From: JAOUEA01 sp963821925
Lineage (GTDB): Bacteria > Actinomycetota > UBA4738 > HRBIN12
Assembly (NCBI GenBank): GCA_963821925.1
Contig: CAWGFO010000011.1
Location: 62,001-126,000, forward strand
Direction: 5' to 3'
DNA: 64,000 nucleotides
A program made the position numbers and the translations under genes. Shown here one piece after another: positions 50,528-59,002 of the stretch. The stretch's first letter is position 1, and the number at the start of each line of letters is the position of its first letter. The notes under the pieces were generated by a model, which had not been told where the DNA came from, did not search any database, and saw only the letters and a list, made by a program, of their open reading frames with translations.

Positions 50528-51721
50528 GAGGAGTCGGTGTCCAGGGCCGCCGACGCGGCAGCGGCGGCGGTCGACGCCGACGAGGTCCTCCGGTTCGCCC
50601 GCGCCTTGATCGCCGCTCCCTCCGAGAACCCCGGCGGCACCGAGGACGAGGCCGCCGCGGTCGCCACCGAGATCCTCGAGACGCTCGACGCCTCCCCGCG
50701 CACGGTCCGGTCGGAGGCCGGCCGCCCCAGCGTGCTCGCGGCGATCGGCTCGGGTGAGCGCCCACGGCTCGCGTGGAACGGCCACCTCGACGTCGTGCCC
50801 GCGGGCTCTGCCGACACCTGGCGCACCGGTGGCCCCTGGGCGGGCGAGGTCGTCGACGGACGCCTCGTCGGGCGGGGCGCCGCCGACATGAAGGGTCCCG
50901 TCGCCGCCGCGCTCGCCGCCGCCGCCGCGATCCGGCGCGCCGGGATCGAGCTGGCCGGGACGTTCGAGCTGCACCTGGCCGCCGACGAGGAGCTCGCGGG
51001 GATCCACGGGACGCAGGTGCTGTGGGATCGTGGCCTGCTCGACCAGGACGCCGCGATCGTGGGAGAGCCCAGCGAGCTCCAGGTCGGCCTCGCCGAGCGC
51101 GGCGGCGCATGGTTCACGGCGACCGCCTTCGGGACGGCCGCGCACGGCTCGACGCCGCACCTCGGGGTGAACGCGATCACCTCGATGTCGCGCTTCCTGT
51201 TGCGCCTCCACGAGGTCATCCCCGACATCGAGCACCCGCTCGTCGGCCGGCCGACCGTCAACGCCGCGCTGATCCACGGCGGGAGCGCGCCGAACGTGGT
51301 GCCCGACCGCTGCACCGTGGACATCGACCGGCGGGTGATCCCGGGTGAGCGTGACCCCGAGCGGGTGCGCGCCCCGTTCCTCGCGCTGGTGGACTCGCTG
51401 CGCGAGACGCACCCGGAGCTCCTGATCGAGGTCGAGCTCCGCGAGTGGACCGACGCGGCCGAGTCGCCGGCGGGATCGGCGATCGCGGCGCTCGCGCGCG
51501 AGGCCGTCGAGCGGGAGACGGGCGCCCGGCCCGCGGACGTGGGCTTCACCGGCATCACCGACGCGCGCTTCTACATCAACGAGGCGAAGATCCCCGCCGT
51601 GATCCTGGGACCCGGATCCCTGAGCGTCGCCCACACCGCCGATGAATCGGTCCCCGTCGCCGAGCTCGTCGCGGCCGCCCGCGCCTACGCGCGCATCGCG
51701 GTCGGGTTCTGCGGCGTCTGA
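50522..51721 (+). CDS. M20-family metallopeptidase/deacylase (ArgE/DapE-like)
   Basis: A 399-residue di-zinc amidohydrolase. Metal ligands are visible in Trp-Asn-Gly-His-Leu-Asp-Val-Val-Pro, Gly-Arg-Gly-Ala-Ala-Asp-Met-Lys-Gly and Ala-Asp-Glu-Glu-Leu-Ala-Gly (catalytic Glu); the lid/dimerisation domain follows and the final His lies in the C-terminus. Substrates in the family range from N-acetylornithine and succinyl-diaminopimelate to peptides and carbamates; none is favoured here. The ATG is divergent from the Nudix gene by eight bases and apparently leaderless. Confidence 0.85.
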   Translation: MVEESVSRAADAAAAAVDADEVLRFARALIAAPSENPGGTEDEAAAVATEILETLDASPRTVRSEAGRPSVLAAIGSGERPRLAWNGHLDVVPAGSADTWRTGGPWAGEVVDGRLVGRGAADMKGPVAAALAAAAAIRRAGIELAGTFELHLAADEELAGIHGTQVLWDRGLLDQDAAIVGEPSELQVGLAERGGAWFTATAFGTAAHGSTPHLGVNAITSMSRFLLRLHEVIPDIEHPLVGRPTVNAALIHGGSAPNVVPDRCTVDIDRRVIPGERDPERVRAPFLALVDSLRETHPELLIEVELREWTDAAESPAGSAIAALAREAVERETGARPADVGFTGITDARFYINEAKIPAVILGPGSLSVAHTADESVPVAELVAAARAYARIAVGFCGV

Positions 51722-51764
51722 CGCGAACGCAGACCTGCCCCCACCCTCTCCGTGCCCGCGGGGG

Positions 51765-51770
51765 TACGAT
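51765..51770 (+). promoter_or_regulatory. Candidate -10 hexamer (TACGAT) of a leaderless promoter
   Basis: TACGAT is followed by seven bases and the ATG at 51778. The ATG at 51769 would overlap the hexamer, so 51778 is preferred. Confidence 0.5.
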
Positions 51771-51777
51771 GGAAGGC

Positions 51778-52131
51778 ATGGACGCCACAGCCCCCGCAAC
51801 CGACGTGATCGCCGTCACCGAGAAGGCCGCCCGCAAGGCGCGCGTGCTCGCCGAACGCGAGGGCCGTGCCGACGTGCTCCTGCGCGTCCGCGTCACCGCC
51901 GGGGGCTGCTCGGGGTTCAGCTACCGCCTGGCGTTCGAGGACGCCCCCGAGGCCGACGACCACGTGATCTCCGGCGCCGACGGTGTGCGCGTCCTGATCG
52001 ACCCCCGCAGCGCCCCGATCGTGGAGGGCTCCACGCTCGACTTCGACGACGCCCTGATCGGCGGCGGCCTGAAGATGAAGAACCCGCGCGTCACGCACGA
52101 GTGCGCCTGCGGCGACTCGTTCAGTATCTGA
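51778..52131 (+). CDS. IscA/ErpA-type Fe-S cluster insertion protein
   Basis: A 117-residue A-type carrier. The three cluster cysteines are present: Cys in Gly-Gly-Cys-Ser-Gly-Phe-Ser-Tyr and the C-terminal Glu-Cys-Ala-Cys-Gly-Asp-Ser-Phe. Strands Val-Arg-Val-Thr-Ala and Val-Leu-Ile-Asp-Pro-Arg and the Gly-Leu-Lys-Met-Lys-Asn-Pro block complete the fold. It accepts clusters and delivers them to targets. Its promoter lacks the palindrome found in front of mrp and fdxA, so it may not be under the same control. Confidence 0.92.
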   Translation: MDATAPATDVIAVTEKAARKARVLAEREGRADVLLRVRVTAGGCSGFSYRLAFEDAPEADDHVISGADGVRVLIDPRSAPIVEGSTLDFDDALIGGGLKMKNPRVTHECACGDSFSI

Positions 52132-52150
52132 TCGCGAGCAGGGTCGCGCC

Positions 52151-52525
52151 TCACCCAACCTGCAGCGTCCCCGTCATCGACGGGTGGATGTTGCAGTGGA
52201 ACCCGGTCGTTTTCGTGAGGTCCACGGTGACCTGGACCGACTGTCCCGGATCGATCGTCTCATCGGCGCTGCCGTCGTCCAGCGTGAACGTGTGCGTGAC
52301 CGAGTCGTCGTTCGTGACCGTGATCGTCGTGGAGCCCGATGCGACGGACAGCGTGCTCGGGTCGAACGCGAGGTTGGCGATCGTGATCGCGGCACCGCCC
52401 GCCGACGTCGATGTCGAACCTGCCGGTTCCGTCGGGTTGGTGGAGCTGTCACTCCCGCTGCTGCATGCGGCCGCCAGCAGCCCCACGCTCGCCACCACCG
52501 CGATCAACCACCGACGTGCCTGCAT
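52151..52525 (-). CDS. Cupredoxin-like lipoprotein
   Basis: A 124-residue lipoprotein: lipobox Leu-Leu-Ala-Ala-Ala-Cys21, a Ser/Thr/Gly/Pro linker, then a cupredoxin domain with ligands His (Thr-His-Thr-Phe), Cys-x3-His and Met (His-Cys-Asn-Ile-His-Pro-Ser-Met). It probably binds one copper and shuttles electrons on the outer face of the membrane. AAGGAG precedes the ATG. It converges on the IscA gene and is divergent from the F420-type gene. A second blue-copper protein is at 22517; the two are not close relatives. Confidence 0.85.
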   Translation of the reverse strand: MQARRWLIAVVASVGLLAAACSSGSDSSTNPTEPAGSTSTSAGGAAITIANLAFDPSTLSVASGSTTITVTNDDSVTHTFTLDDGSADETIDPGQSVQVTVDLTKTTGFHCNIHPSMTGTLQVG

Positions 52526-52632
52526 CCCGATCTCCTTCGCTCGATCCTCGATCCGACCTGGGTACTACGCACGGGCCCGTCGGGAAGCTTCCCCCGGTTC
52601 GCCGCAGCCCGCAAGGCGACCGACCGCTGGGC

Positions 52633-52638
52633 TATGCT
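52633..52638 (+). promoter_or_regulatory. Candidate -10 hexamer (TATGCT) of a leaderless promoter
   Basis: TATGCT is followed by seven bases and the ATG at 52646. Confidence 0.5.
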
Positions 52639-52645
52639 GCCGTCG

Positions 52646-53776
52646 ATGGCGTCCTCGGCCGACAAGACGCAGTGGCGCGACCTGTACCACGAGGTCGTCA
52701 CCACCGGCTTGTGCACCGGCTGTACCGCGTGCATCGTCGCCTGCCCGTTCCACGTGCTGGGCTACGAGGACAACGAACCGGTGCAGTTGCAGGACGACGG
52801 CCCCGACGCCTGCGCCCACGGCGACAAGGGCTGCGACATCTGCACCCGTGCCTGTCCGCGGTTCCGCGACTGGGAGGGCGAGATCGACGTCTCGCTCTTC
52901 GGGATGGCCCGTACGCCCGAGGACGTGATCGGGCATCACCGCGAGATCGTGCTCGCGCGGGCCACCGATCCGGAATCCCTGATGCACGGGCAGGACGGCG
53001 GCGTGGTGTCGGCGCTCCTTCGTTGGGGCCTGCGTACCGGCGAGATCGACGGCGCGTGCACGTCGAAGCTCTCCGACGAGCGGCCCTGGGACGCCGAGCC
53101 GACGGTCGTGACCGACGAGCAGGGCGTGCTCGACACCGCGGGTTCGCGCTACACGTACTCCGCGAACCCGCTCGCGCTGCTCCAGGCGGCCGAGCAGGGG
53201 CTGTCGAAGGTCGCGCTCGTGGGGATGGGGTGCCAATCGAGCGTCACCGGTTCGATGGAGGCGCGCCGCGTGAACAAGTGGCGCAAGAAGATCGCCTGGA
53301 CGTTCGGACTCCTCTGCTCGAAGTCCTTCTCCTACGACGGCCTGATGAACGAGATCGCCCAGAAGGAGCTCGGGATCGACCTGGACCACCTGGTCCGGGT
53401 GAACATCAAGGGCCGGTTGCTCTTCTACACGGATACCGGCGACGAGATCGTGTACCCGCTCAAGGACTCCCATCGTTTCACCCGCCCGGGCTGTCTCCAC
53501 TGCCCGGACTTCGCCGCGGAGCACGCCGACATCAGCTTCGGGGGGCTGGGCCAATCCGACGGCTGGACCTTGACGATCGTGCGCACGGAGCGTGGCGCCG
53601 ACATCTGGGCACGGGCTGTGGACGCCGGCGTCGTCGAGTTCCGCCCGGCGAGCGAGGATCCCAAGGCGGTCGAGCTGATGTTCAAGCTCGCCGAGAAGTC
53701 GCGGGCGCGCTGGCCCGACGCGGCGACGCTGTCCACCGCGGCCCCCGGGCCGGGTCTCCTCCCCGATCCGTCGTAG
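52646..53776 (+). CDS. FrhB-like coenzyme F420 oxidoreductase beta subunit
   Basis: A 376-residue protein. Two N-terminal cysteine clusters for [4Fe-4S] centres are visible (Cys-Thr-Gly-Cys-Thr-Ala-Cys-x4-Cys-Pro and Cys-Asp-Ile-Cys-x3-Cys-Pro), followed by the FrhB/FdhB N- and C-terminal domains with Gln-Asp-Gly-Gly-Val-Val-Ser-Ala-Leu-Leu, Gly-Met-Gly-Cys-Gln and Cys-Leu-His-Cys-Pro-Asp-Phe-Ala-Ala-Glu-His-Ala-Asp. It binds FAD and F420 and transfers electrons, probably with a ferredoxin such as that encoded 4 kb downstream. Partner subunits are not in the window. Confidence 0.85.
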   Translation: MASSADKTQWRDLYHEVVTTGLCTGCTACIVACPFHVLGYEDNEPVQLQDDGPDACAHGDKGCDICTRACPRFRDWEGEIDVSLFGMARTPEDVIGHHREIVLARATDPESLMHGQDGGVVSALLRWGLRTGEIDGACTSKLSDERPWDAEPTVVTDEQGVLDTAGSRYTYSANPLALLQAAEQGLSKVALVGMGCQSSVTGSMEARRVNKWRKKIAWTFGLLCSKSFSYDGLMNEIAQKELGIDLDHLVRVNIKGRLLFYTDTGDEIVYPLKDSHRFTRPGCLHCPDFAAEHADISFGGLGQSDGWTLTIVRTERGADIWARAVDAGVVEFRPASEDPKAVELMFKLAEKSRARWPDAATLSTAAPGPGLLPDPS

Positions 53777-53924
53777 CCCCCCCGGGGTCTCCTGCACTCC
53801 CCCGTCCGGAGGGCTTCATCATCGGTGACCCCCGCCGATACTCCGTGAGAGCGACCCGGCACCGGGTCGATCGCCGTGCCCGCCGCACGGCCGGCCGCGC
53901 ACGGGAAGGAGGATCGCCAGCCCC

Positions 53925-56900
53925 ATGGTGGACACGGCTCCGGGGCCCGCATCGCTGCGCCGCGACGCGATCCTCCAGGCGGTCGCCGACGCGGCCGAGT
54001 GGCTGCTGCTCGCGGCCGACTGGCGCTTCGCGGCCCACGACGTGATCGCCCGGCTCGGGATCGCCGCCGAGGTCTCCCGCGCCTACGTGATCGAGAACCA
54101 TCCGGGCCCCGACGGCACGACCCTCGGCTCGCTGTCCGTCGAGTGGTGTGCGCCGGGCATCCCCTCCAACGAGGGGAACGAGTTCCTCACGGGCTACGAC
54201 TGGGAGCAGGGCTTCGGTCGGTTCGCGGAGCTCCACCGAGCCGGCGAGGCCGTGATGGGCGCCGTCGCGGACTTCCTCCCCGAGGAGCGCCCCGAGCTCG
54301 AGCGGCAGGGCATCGTCTCGCTCGTCGAGCTGCCCGTGATGGTGCGGGGCGTCTGGTGGGGCGCAGTGGGCTTCGACGACTGCGCGTCGGTCCGCGACTG
54401 GACGGGTGCCGAGATCGACGCGCTCCGCGCGGCCGCCACACTGCTGGGCGCCGCGATCGGACGGCAGCTCCAGGACGAGGAGGTCCGCCGGAGCGAGCGC
54501 CGCTACCGCCAGCTCGTCGAGCGCCTTCCCGGCATCACGTACACCGACGAGGTGCCCGCCGAGGGTGGCCCGGCCGTGCAGGGTTTCGTGAGCCCTCAGG
54601 TGCTCGACATCCTCGGCTACCCGCCGGAGCGGTTCACGAACGATCCGCTGTTCTGGTTCAGCGTGATGCATCCCGAGGACCGCGACCGGCTCAAGGCCGC
54701 CGGTGCCTTCGACAGCGCCGACACGTCGCTGTTCGACGAGGAGTACCGGATGATCGCGGCCGACGGCCGCACGGTGTGGGTGCATGACTCCTCGATCCCG
54801 ATCTTCGCCCTGGACGGCTCGCTCGAGTACTTCCTCGGCTTCACGATCGACATCACCGAGCGCAAGCTCGCCGAGGAACGCCAGCGCGCGACCGAGCAGC
54901 GCTACCGCGATCTCGTCGAGCGCTTGCCGGCCGTGACGTACCTCCAGTCCGTCGTGCCGGGCACGAGCGTGGCCGCGGCCACGACGTACATGAGTCCGCT
55001 GATCGAGGGCATGCTGGGCTACCCGGTCGAGCGCTGGTACAGCGACGTCGGGTTCTGGCGTCAGATCGTGCATCCCGACGACCGCGAGCTGATCGAGTCG
55101 ATGGAGACCGAGAGCGAGGAGACCGGGGGGTCGTTCTCGTACGACCACCGCCTGATCGCCGCCGACGGCCGGATCGTGTGGGTGCACGAGGAGGCGGTGC
55201 TGATCCGCACGACCGACGACGCCCCGCCCTACTGGCAGGGGTTCATCCTCGACATCACCGAGCGCAAGCAGGCCGAGGAGCAGTTGCGCCAGGCGGAGGA
55301 ACGGTTCCGGCTGATCGTCGAGCGGACGCCGGCCGTCACCTACCAGGAAGCCCACATCGCGGCGGGCACCTACGACCTGTCGACCCTGACCTCCTACGTC
55401 AGCCCCCAGATCGAGGCGATCACCGGGTTCCCGGCGGCGCGGTGGAACGAGCCCGGCTTCTGGGTCGAACGCATCTATCCGGAGGACCGGGAGCGGGTCC
55501 AGGCCGAGAGCAGTGCGGCGAGCGACAGCGGCGAGCCGTACCGCCAGGACTACCGGATGATCGCGGCCGACGGACGGATCGTCTGGTTCCACGACGAGTC
55601 GCAGCTGATCCTCGACGACGGCGGCCGACCGCGCTACTGGCAGGGCGTGATGGTGGACATCACGGATCGGAAGGAAGCCGAGGAGCAGCTGCTCCAGGCC
55701 GAGGAGCGCTTCCGCTCGATCGTCGAGCGGACGCCCGCGATCGTGTACCAAGAGCTCCCGTCGAGCGGCTCGCAACGCAACGCCTCGGTGGTCTTCGTGA
55801 GCTCGCAGATCGAACGGATCCTCGGGTACGCACAGGATGCCTGGACCGTGCCGGGGGCATGGATCGAGATGGTCCATCCCGACGACCGAGCGCGGATGCT
55901 CGCCACCGGAGCCGCGTCGTCGGACGTCGGCGTCCCGTACAGCGACGAGTACCGGATGATCGCGGCCGACGGCCGCGTGGTGTGGTTCCACGACGAGGCC
56001 GTCCTGATCTCCGACGAGCACGGGCTGCCGCTGATGTGGCAGGGCGTGATGGTGGACATCTCGGAACAGAAGGCCGCCGAGGAGCGGTTCCGGGATGCGG
56101 AGGCCCGGTACCGGGCCCTCGTCGAGCACATCCCGGCCGTCGTCTACACCGAGACCCTCGACGCCGACCCCGAGCGCTTCTACATCAGCCCTCAGGTCGA
56201 GCGGGTCTTCGGTTGGACCGACGACGAGTGGCGCTGGACGCCGGACTTCTGGTTCGACCACATCCACCCCGACGACCTCGAGGCTGTGACGGAGGTCGAC
56301 CGCCGGTCGAGCGAGACGCGCCAGCCGTACTCGATGGACTACCGCTTCCGCCACCGGGACGGCCGGTGGGTCTGGGTGCGGGACGAGGCGATGTTCCTCT
56401 CAGGCTCCGAGGACGAGGGCTACTGGCAGGGGTTCCTGCTCGACATCACCGAGCGTAAGGAGTCGGAGGTCGCCCTCAGCGAGGCCGAGCTGAAGTTCCG
56501 GACGATCGTCGAGCAGAACCAGGCGATCTTCTACACGCAGGAGATCGATCCCGACGATCCGACGATCTCGAACACGACGTACATCGCCCCCGGGAACACC
56601 GAGATGATCGGGTACACGCTCGCCGAGATCCAGGCCGACCCGGCGCTCTGGCGCAGGATCGTGCACCCCGACGACCGCGAACGGGTCTTCGCGGCCGACG
56701 CCGAGAGCAACCGGGGCGAGGGCGACGACCACTTCTCGCTCGAGTACCGGATGCTCGCGAAGGACGGGCGCGTGGTGTGGGTGCAGGACGAGGCCCGGCT
56801 CGTACGGCTCCAAGGCCGAGAGCCCTACTGGCAGGGGTTCCTGCTCGATATCACCGAGCGCAAGCAGACCGAGGCGCAGCTCGAGCGCGCACTCGCCGTC

Positions 56901-57632
56901 GAGCGCGAGGCGGCCCGGCGCCTGCGGGCGCTCGACGAGATGAAGAACACCTTCCTGCAAGCGGTCTCGCATGACCTGCGCACCCCGCTCGCCGCGATCC
57001 TGGGACTCGCGATCACGCTGGAGCGTGGCGACGTGCAGCTCGAGGAGCACGACGCCAAGGATCTCGCCCGGCGGATCGCCGGGAACGCGCGCCGGCTCGA
57101 CCGACTCGTGACCAACCTGCTGGACCTCGATCGGCTCTCGCGCGGCATCGTCGCGCCCAAGCTCGAGCCCACGGACATCGGCGATCTCGCACGCCGAGCG
57201 GTCGAGGAATCCGAGCTCCTCTCGAGCGCGCGCGTCCGGATCGACATCACGCCCACCGTGCTGCCCGCGGATGCGAGCAAGGTGGAGCGCATCATCGAGA
57301 ACCTCCTCGCGAACACCGCGCGGCACACGCCGGCGAGCGCCACGATCTGGGTCCGGGTGCACCCGGTGGACGACGGCGGGATCATCCTCGTCGAGGACAA
57401 CGGCGCCGGGGTCGACGAGCCGCTCCGCGAGGCGATCTTCGAGCCGTTCCGCCAAGGGCCCGACGCGCCCAGCCACTCGCCCGGGGTGGGCGTCGGGCTC
57501 ACGCTCGTGCGCCGCTTCGCCGAGCTCCACGGCGGGCGAGCCTGGGTGGAGCCTCGCGACGGCGGCGGCGCCTCGTTCCGGGTCTTCCTGCCGGCGATCC
57601 CGCCGGAGGACCTCGAGACCTCGGTCGGCTAG
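53925..57632 (+). CDS. Cytoplasmic hybrid-less histidine kinase with GAF and six PAS domains
   Basis: A 1235-residue sensor kinase without transmembrane helices. Residues ~15-180 form a GAF domain. Six PAS/PAC domains follow, starting near residues 192, 326, 461, 596, 727 and 856; each starts with a phrase like Arg-Tyr-Arg-x-Leu-Val-Glu-x-x-Pro-Ala and most end with Asp-Ile-Thr-Glu-Arg-Lys. The HisKA domain has its phospho-accepting His1016 in Val-Ser-His-Asp-Leu-Arg-Thr-Pro-Leu, and the HATPase domain has Asn-Leu-Leu-Ala-Asn-Thr-Ala-Arg-His and Asp-Asn-Gly-Ala-Gly-Val. A response regulator is not adjacent. GGAAGGAGG lies 13 bases before the ATG. Ligands are unknown. Confidence 0.88.
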   Translation: MVDTAPGPASLRRDAILQAVADAAEWLLLAADWRFAAHDVIARLGIAAEVSRAYVIENHPGPDGTTLGSLSVEWCAPGIPSNEGNEFLTGYDWEQGFGRFAELHRAGEAVMGAVADFLPEERPELERQGIVSLVELPVMVRGVWWGAVGFDDCASVRDWTGAEIDALRAAATLLGAAIGRQLQDEEVRRSERRYRQLVERLPGITYTDEVPAEGGPAVQGFVSPQVLDILGYPPERFTNDPLFWFSVMHPEDRDRLKAAGAFDSADTSLFDEEYRMIAADGRTVWVHDSSIPIFALDGSLEYFLGFTIDITERKLAEERQRATEQRYRDLVERLPAVTYLQSVVPGTSVAAATTYMSPLIEGMLGYPVERWYSDVGFWRQIVHPDDRELIESMETESEETGGSFSYDHRLIAADGRIVWVHEEAVLIRTTDDAPPYWQGFILDITERKQAEEQLRQAEERFRLIVERTPAVTYQEAHIAAGTYDLSTLTSYVSPQIEAITGFPAARWNEPGFWVERIYPEDRERVQAESSAASDSGEPYRQDYRMIAADGRIVWFHDESQLILDDGGRPRYWQGVMVDITDRKEAEEQLLQAEERFRSIVERTPAIVYQELPSSGSQRNASVVFVSSQIERILGYAQDAWTVPGAWIEMVHPDDRARMLATGAASSDVGVPYSDEYRMIAADGRVVWFHDEAVLISDEHGLPLMWQGVMVDISEQKAAEERFRDAEARYRALVEHIPAVVYTETLDADPERFYISPQVERVFGWTDDEWRWTPDFWFDHIHPDDLEAVTEVDRRSSETRQPYSMDYRFRHRDGRWVWVRDEAMFLSGSEDEGYWQGFLLDITERKESEVALSEAELKFRTIVEQNQAIFYTQEIDPDDPTISNTTYIAPGNTEMIGYTLAEIQADPALWRRIVHPDDRERVFAADAESNRGEGDDHFSLEYRMLAKDGRVVWVQDEARLVRLQGREPYWQGFLLDITERKQTEAQLERALAVEREAARRLRALDEMKNTFLQAVSHDLRTPLAAILGLAITLERGDVQLEEHDAKDLARRIAGNARRLDRLVTNLLDLDRLSRGIVAPKLEPTDIGDLARRAVEESELLSSARVRIDITPTVLPADASKVERIIENLLANTARHTPASATIWVRVHPVDDGGIILVEDNGAGVDEPLREAIFEPFRQGPDAPSHSPGVGVGLTLVRRFAELHGGRAWVEPRDGGGASFRVFLPAIPPEDLETSVG

Positions 57633-57636
57633 TTCG

Positions 57637-57963
57637 TCAGACGGCGTCCCAGGCGGCGACCACGGGGTGGTCGACGGCCGCGGGCCCGACCTGGGCGGCG
57701 CCGCCGGGCGACCCGACCCCGCTGATCTCCGGGTTGAACCACTCCGCGTTGATCGGGGTGAACTGCTTCCACTCGGCGGGGACGTCGTCCTCGTAGAAGA
57801 TCGCCGTGACGGGACACGCGGGCTCGCAGGCGCCGCAATCAACGCACTCGTCGGGCTGGATGTAGAGCATCCGCGGCCCTTCGTAGATGCAGTCGACCGG
57901 GCACTCGTCGACGCAGGCGCGGTCCTTCACGTCGATGCACGGTTCAGCGATCGTGTAGGTCAT
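57637..57963 (-). CDS. fdxA: 7Fe ferredoxin FdxA
   Basis: A 108-residue ferredoxin. Cysteines 9, 17 and 50 fit the [3Fe-4S] centre and 21, 40, 43 and 46 the [4Fe-4S] centre, with Cys25 extra, as in actinobacterial FdxA. The C-terminal extension beyond residue 60 is usual for this type. It is an electron carrier for cytochromes P450 and F420 or Fe-S enzymes. ATG 57963 was chosen over an open frame 36 bases further upstream because the family starts Thr-Tyr-x-Ile-Ala-x-Pro-Cys and AAGGGG lies nine bases upstream. The upstream region holds a palindrome almost identical to the mrp operator. Confidence 0.93.
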   Translation of the reverse strand: MTYTIAEPCIDVKDRACVDECPVDCIYEGPRMLYIQPDECVDCGACEPACPVTAIFYEDDVPAEWKQFTPINAEWFNPEISGVGSPGGAAQVGPAAVDHPVVAAWDAV

Positions 57964-57977
57964 CCCGATAACCCCTT

Positions 57978-57997
57978 TTCCACGGTGTCGACCTTGC
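57978..57997. promoter_or_regulatory. Second copy of the mrp-type operator, upstream of fdxA
   Basis: The element matches 18 of 20 bases at 25031-25050; its core CACGGT-GTCG-ACCTTG keeps five of six palindromic pairs. On the strand of fdxA it begins eight bases after TATATT (58010-58005) and ends 15 bases before the ATG, so it would cover the transcription start. Confidence 0.6.
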
Positions 57998-58004
57998 AAA
58001 CGTC

Positions 58005-58010
58005 AATATA
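58005..58010 (-). promoter_or_regulatory. Candidate -10 (TATATT) of fdxA
   Basis: On the minus strand, TATATT lies 41 bases before the fdxA ATG and eight bases before the operator core. It is the most AT-rich hexamer in the intergenic region. Confidence 0.5.
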
Positions 58011-58052
58011 CGCGTTGGCGGCCCCTTCGCAACCGACCGCTGGTCAAGGCTG

Positions 58053-58982
58053 CTACGTCGTGGGCGCCGCCGCGCGGAGCGTGGCCTCGACCGATCCGGC
58101 CGCGTCGTCGCCCGCCGGGACGGGATAGACGACCGGGAGATCGGCGCCCGCATCTCGGTACGCGTCCAACCGCGCGCGGGCCTCGGCAGGATCGCCCGGC
58201 AGACAGACGGCGCGCACGAGGGCCTCGGGCACGGCCTGCGGCGCGCCGGCCAGGTGCGCGGCGCCGGCCTCCGCGGCCTCGTCCGACAGTCCCATCGCCG
58301 CGAACTGCCGTGCGTACGCCGGGTACGTGGCGTACTCCCCGGCGGCTGCGCGCAGCGCCGCGAGCCGGGCCTCCGGGTCTCCCCCGAGCGACCCGCGGAT
58401 GTACGCCGCGATCGTGATCGCATCGGGGTCGCGTCCCGCGGCCTCGGCCGCCGTGCGGACGGCCGCGCGCGCCTCGGCGACGCGCTCCGGCGTGCACCAG
58501 TTGAGGAGCACGCCGTCGGCGATCCGTCCGGCGAGCGCGACCGACCGTGGCCCGAGCGCCGCGATCCAGATCGGCGGAGGGCTCGGGAGGCGCAGCGACA
58601 GCCCGCCGTCGGGGCGCAGGAGCTCGCGGAGCTCGCCGACCTGGGCCTCGAGCGCGGCGAGGGCGCCGGCGCGCCCCGGTCCCGTCCCCAGCCCGAGGAT
58701 CGCCCGGCCGCCCGAGCGCTCGTGCACCGTGGCCACGCCCATCGCCGTGACGCGCGGGGACCGCGACGTCATCGGCACGATGCCGGTGCCGAGGAGCAGC
58801 CCGCCGGTCTCCCCCGCGAGCCCCGTGAGCGCGGCGAACGCGTCGCGCCCGGCGATCTCGGGCAGGAACACGGCCCGGTAGCCGAGGGCCTCGGCCGTGC
58901 GCGCGAGCGCCGCGTACGTCGGCCACGGGAACGCGTCCCGGAGGGCGAACGCCGTGCCCCGCGGTTGTCGGTCGGCATCCAT
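58053..58982 (-). CDS. LLM-class F420-dependent oxidoreductase (second)
   Basis: A 309-residue luciferase-like TIM-barrel protein. Blocks include Phe-Pro-Trp-Pro-Thr-Tyr-Ala-Ala-Leu-Ala-Arg, Leu-Pro-Glu-Ile-Ala-Gly-Arg-Asp-Ala-Phe-Ala-Ala-Leu, Leu-Gly-Thr-Gly-Ile-Val-Pro-Met and Leu-Gly-Leu-Gly-Thr-Gly-Pro-Gly; the cofactor is probably F420. It is only distantly related to the LLM protein at 11287. ATG 58982 or 58991 could be the start; the divergent hydrolase begins within about 20 bases. Substrate unknown. Confidence 0.8.
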   Translation of the reverse strand: MDADRQPRGTAFALRDAFPWPTYAALARTAEALGYRAVFLPEIAGRDAFAALTGLAGETGGLLLGTGIVPMTSRSPRVTAMGVATVHERSGGRAILGLGTGPGRAGALAALEAQVGELRELLRPDGGLSLRLPSPPPIWIAALGPRSVALAGRIADGVLLNWCTPERVAEARAAVRTAAEAAGRDPDAITIAAYIRGSLGGDPEARLAALRAAAGEYATYPAYARQFAAMGLSDEAAEAGAAHLAGAPQAVPEALVRAVCLPGDPAEARARLDAYRDAGADLPVVYPVPAGDDAAGSVEATLRAAAPTT

Positions 58983-59002
58983 GGGTGCCATGGTCGCATG
59001 CG

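Noticed and set aside
53682..56354. An 890-codon minus-strand open frame opposite the PAS kinase
   Set aside because: It is exactly antisense to a well-conserved kinase and has the repetitive Asp/Val/Arg/His composition expected from reversing GC-rich codons.
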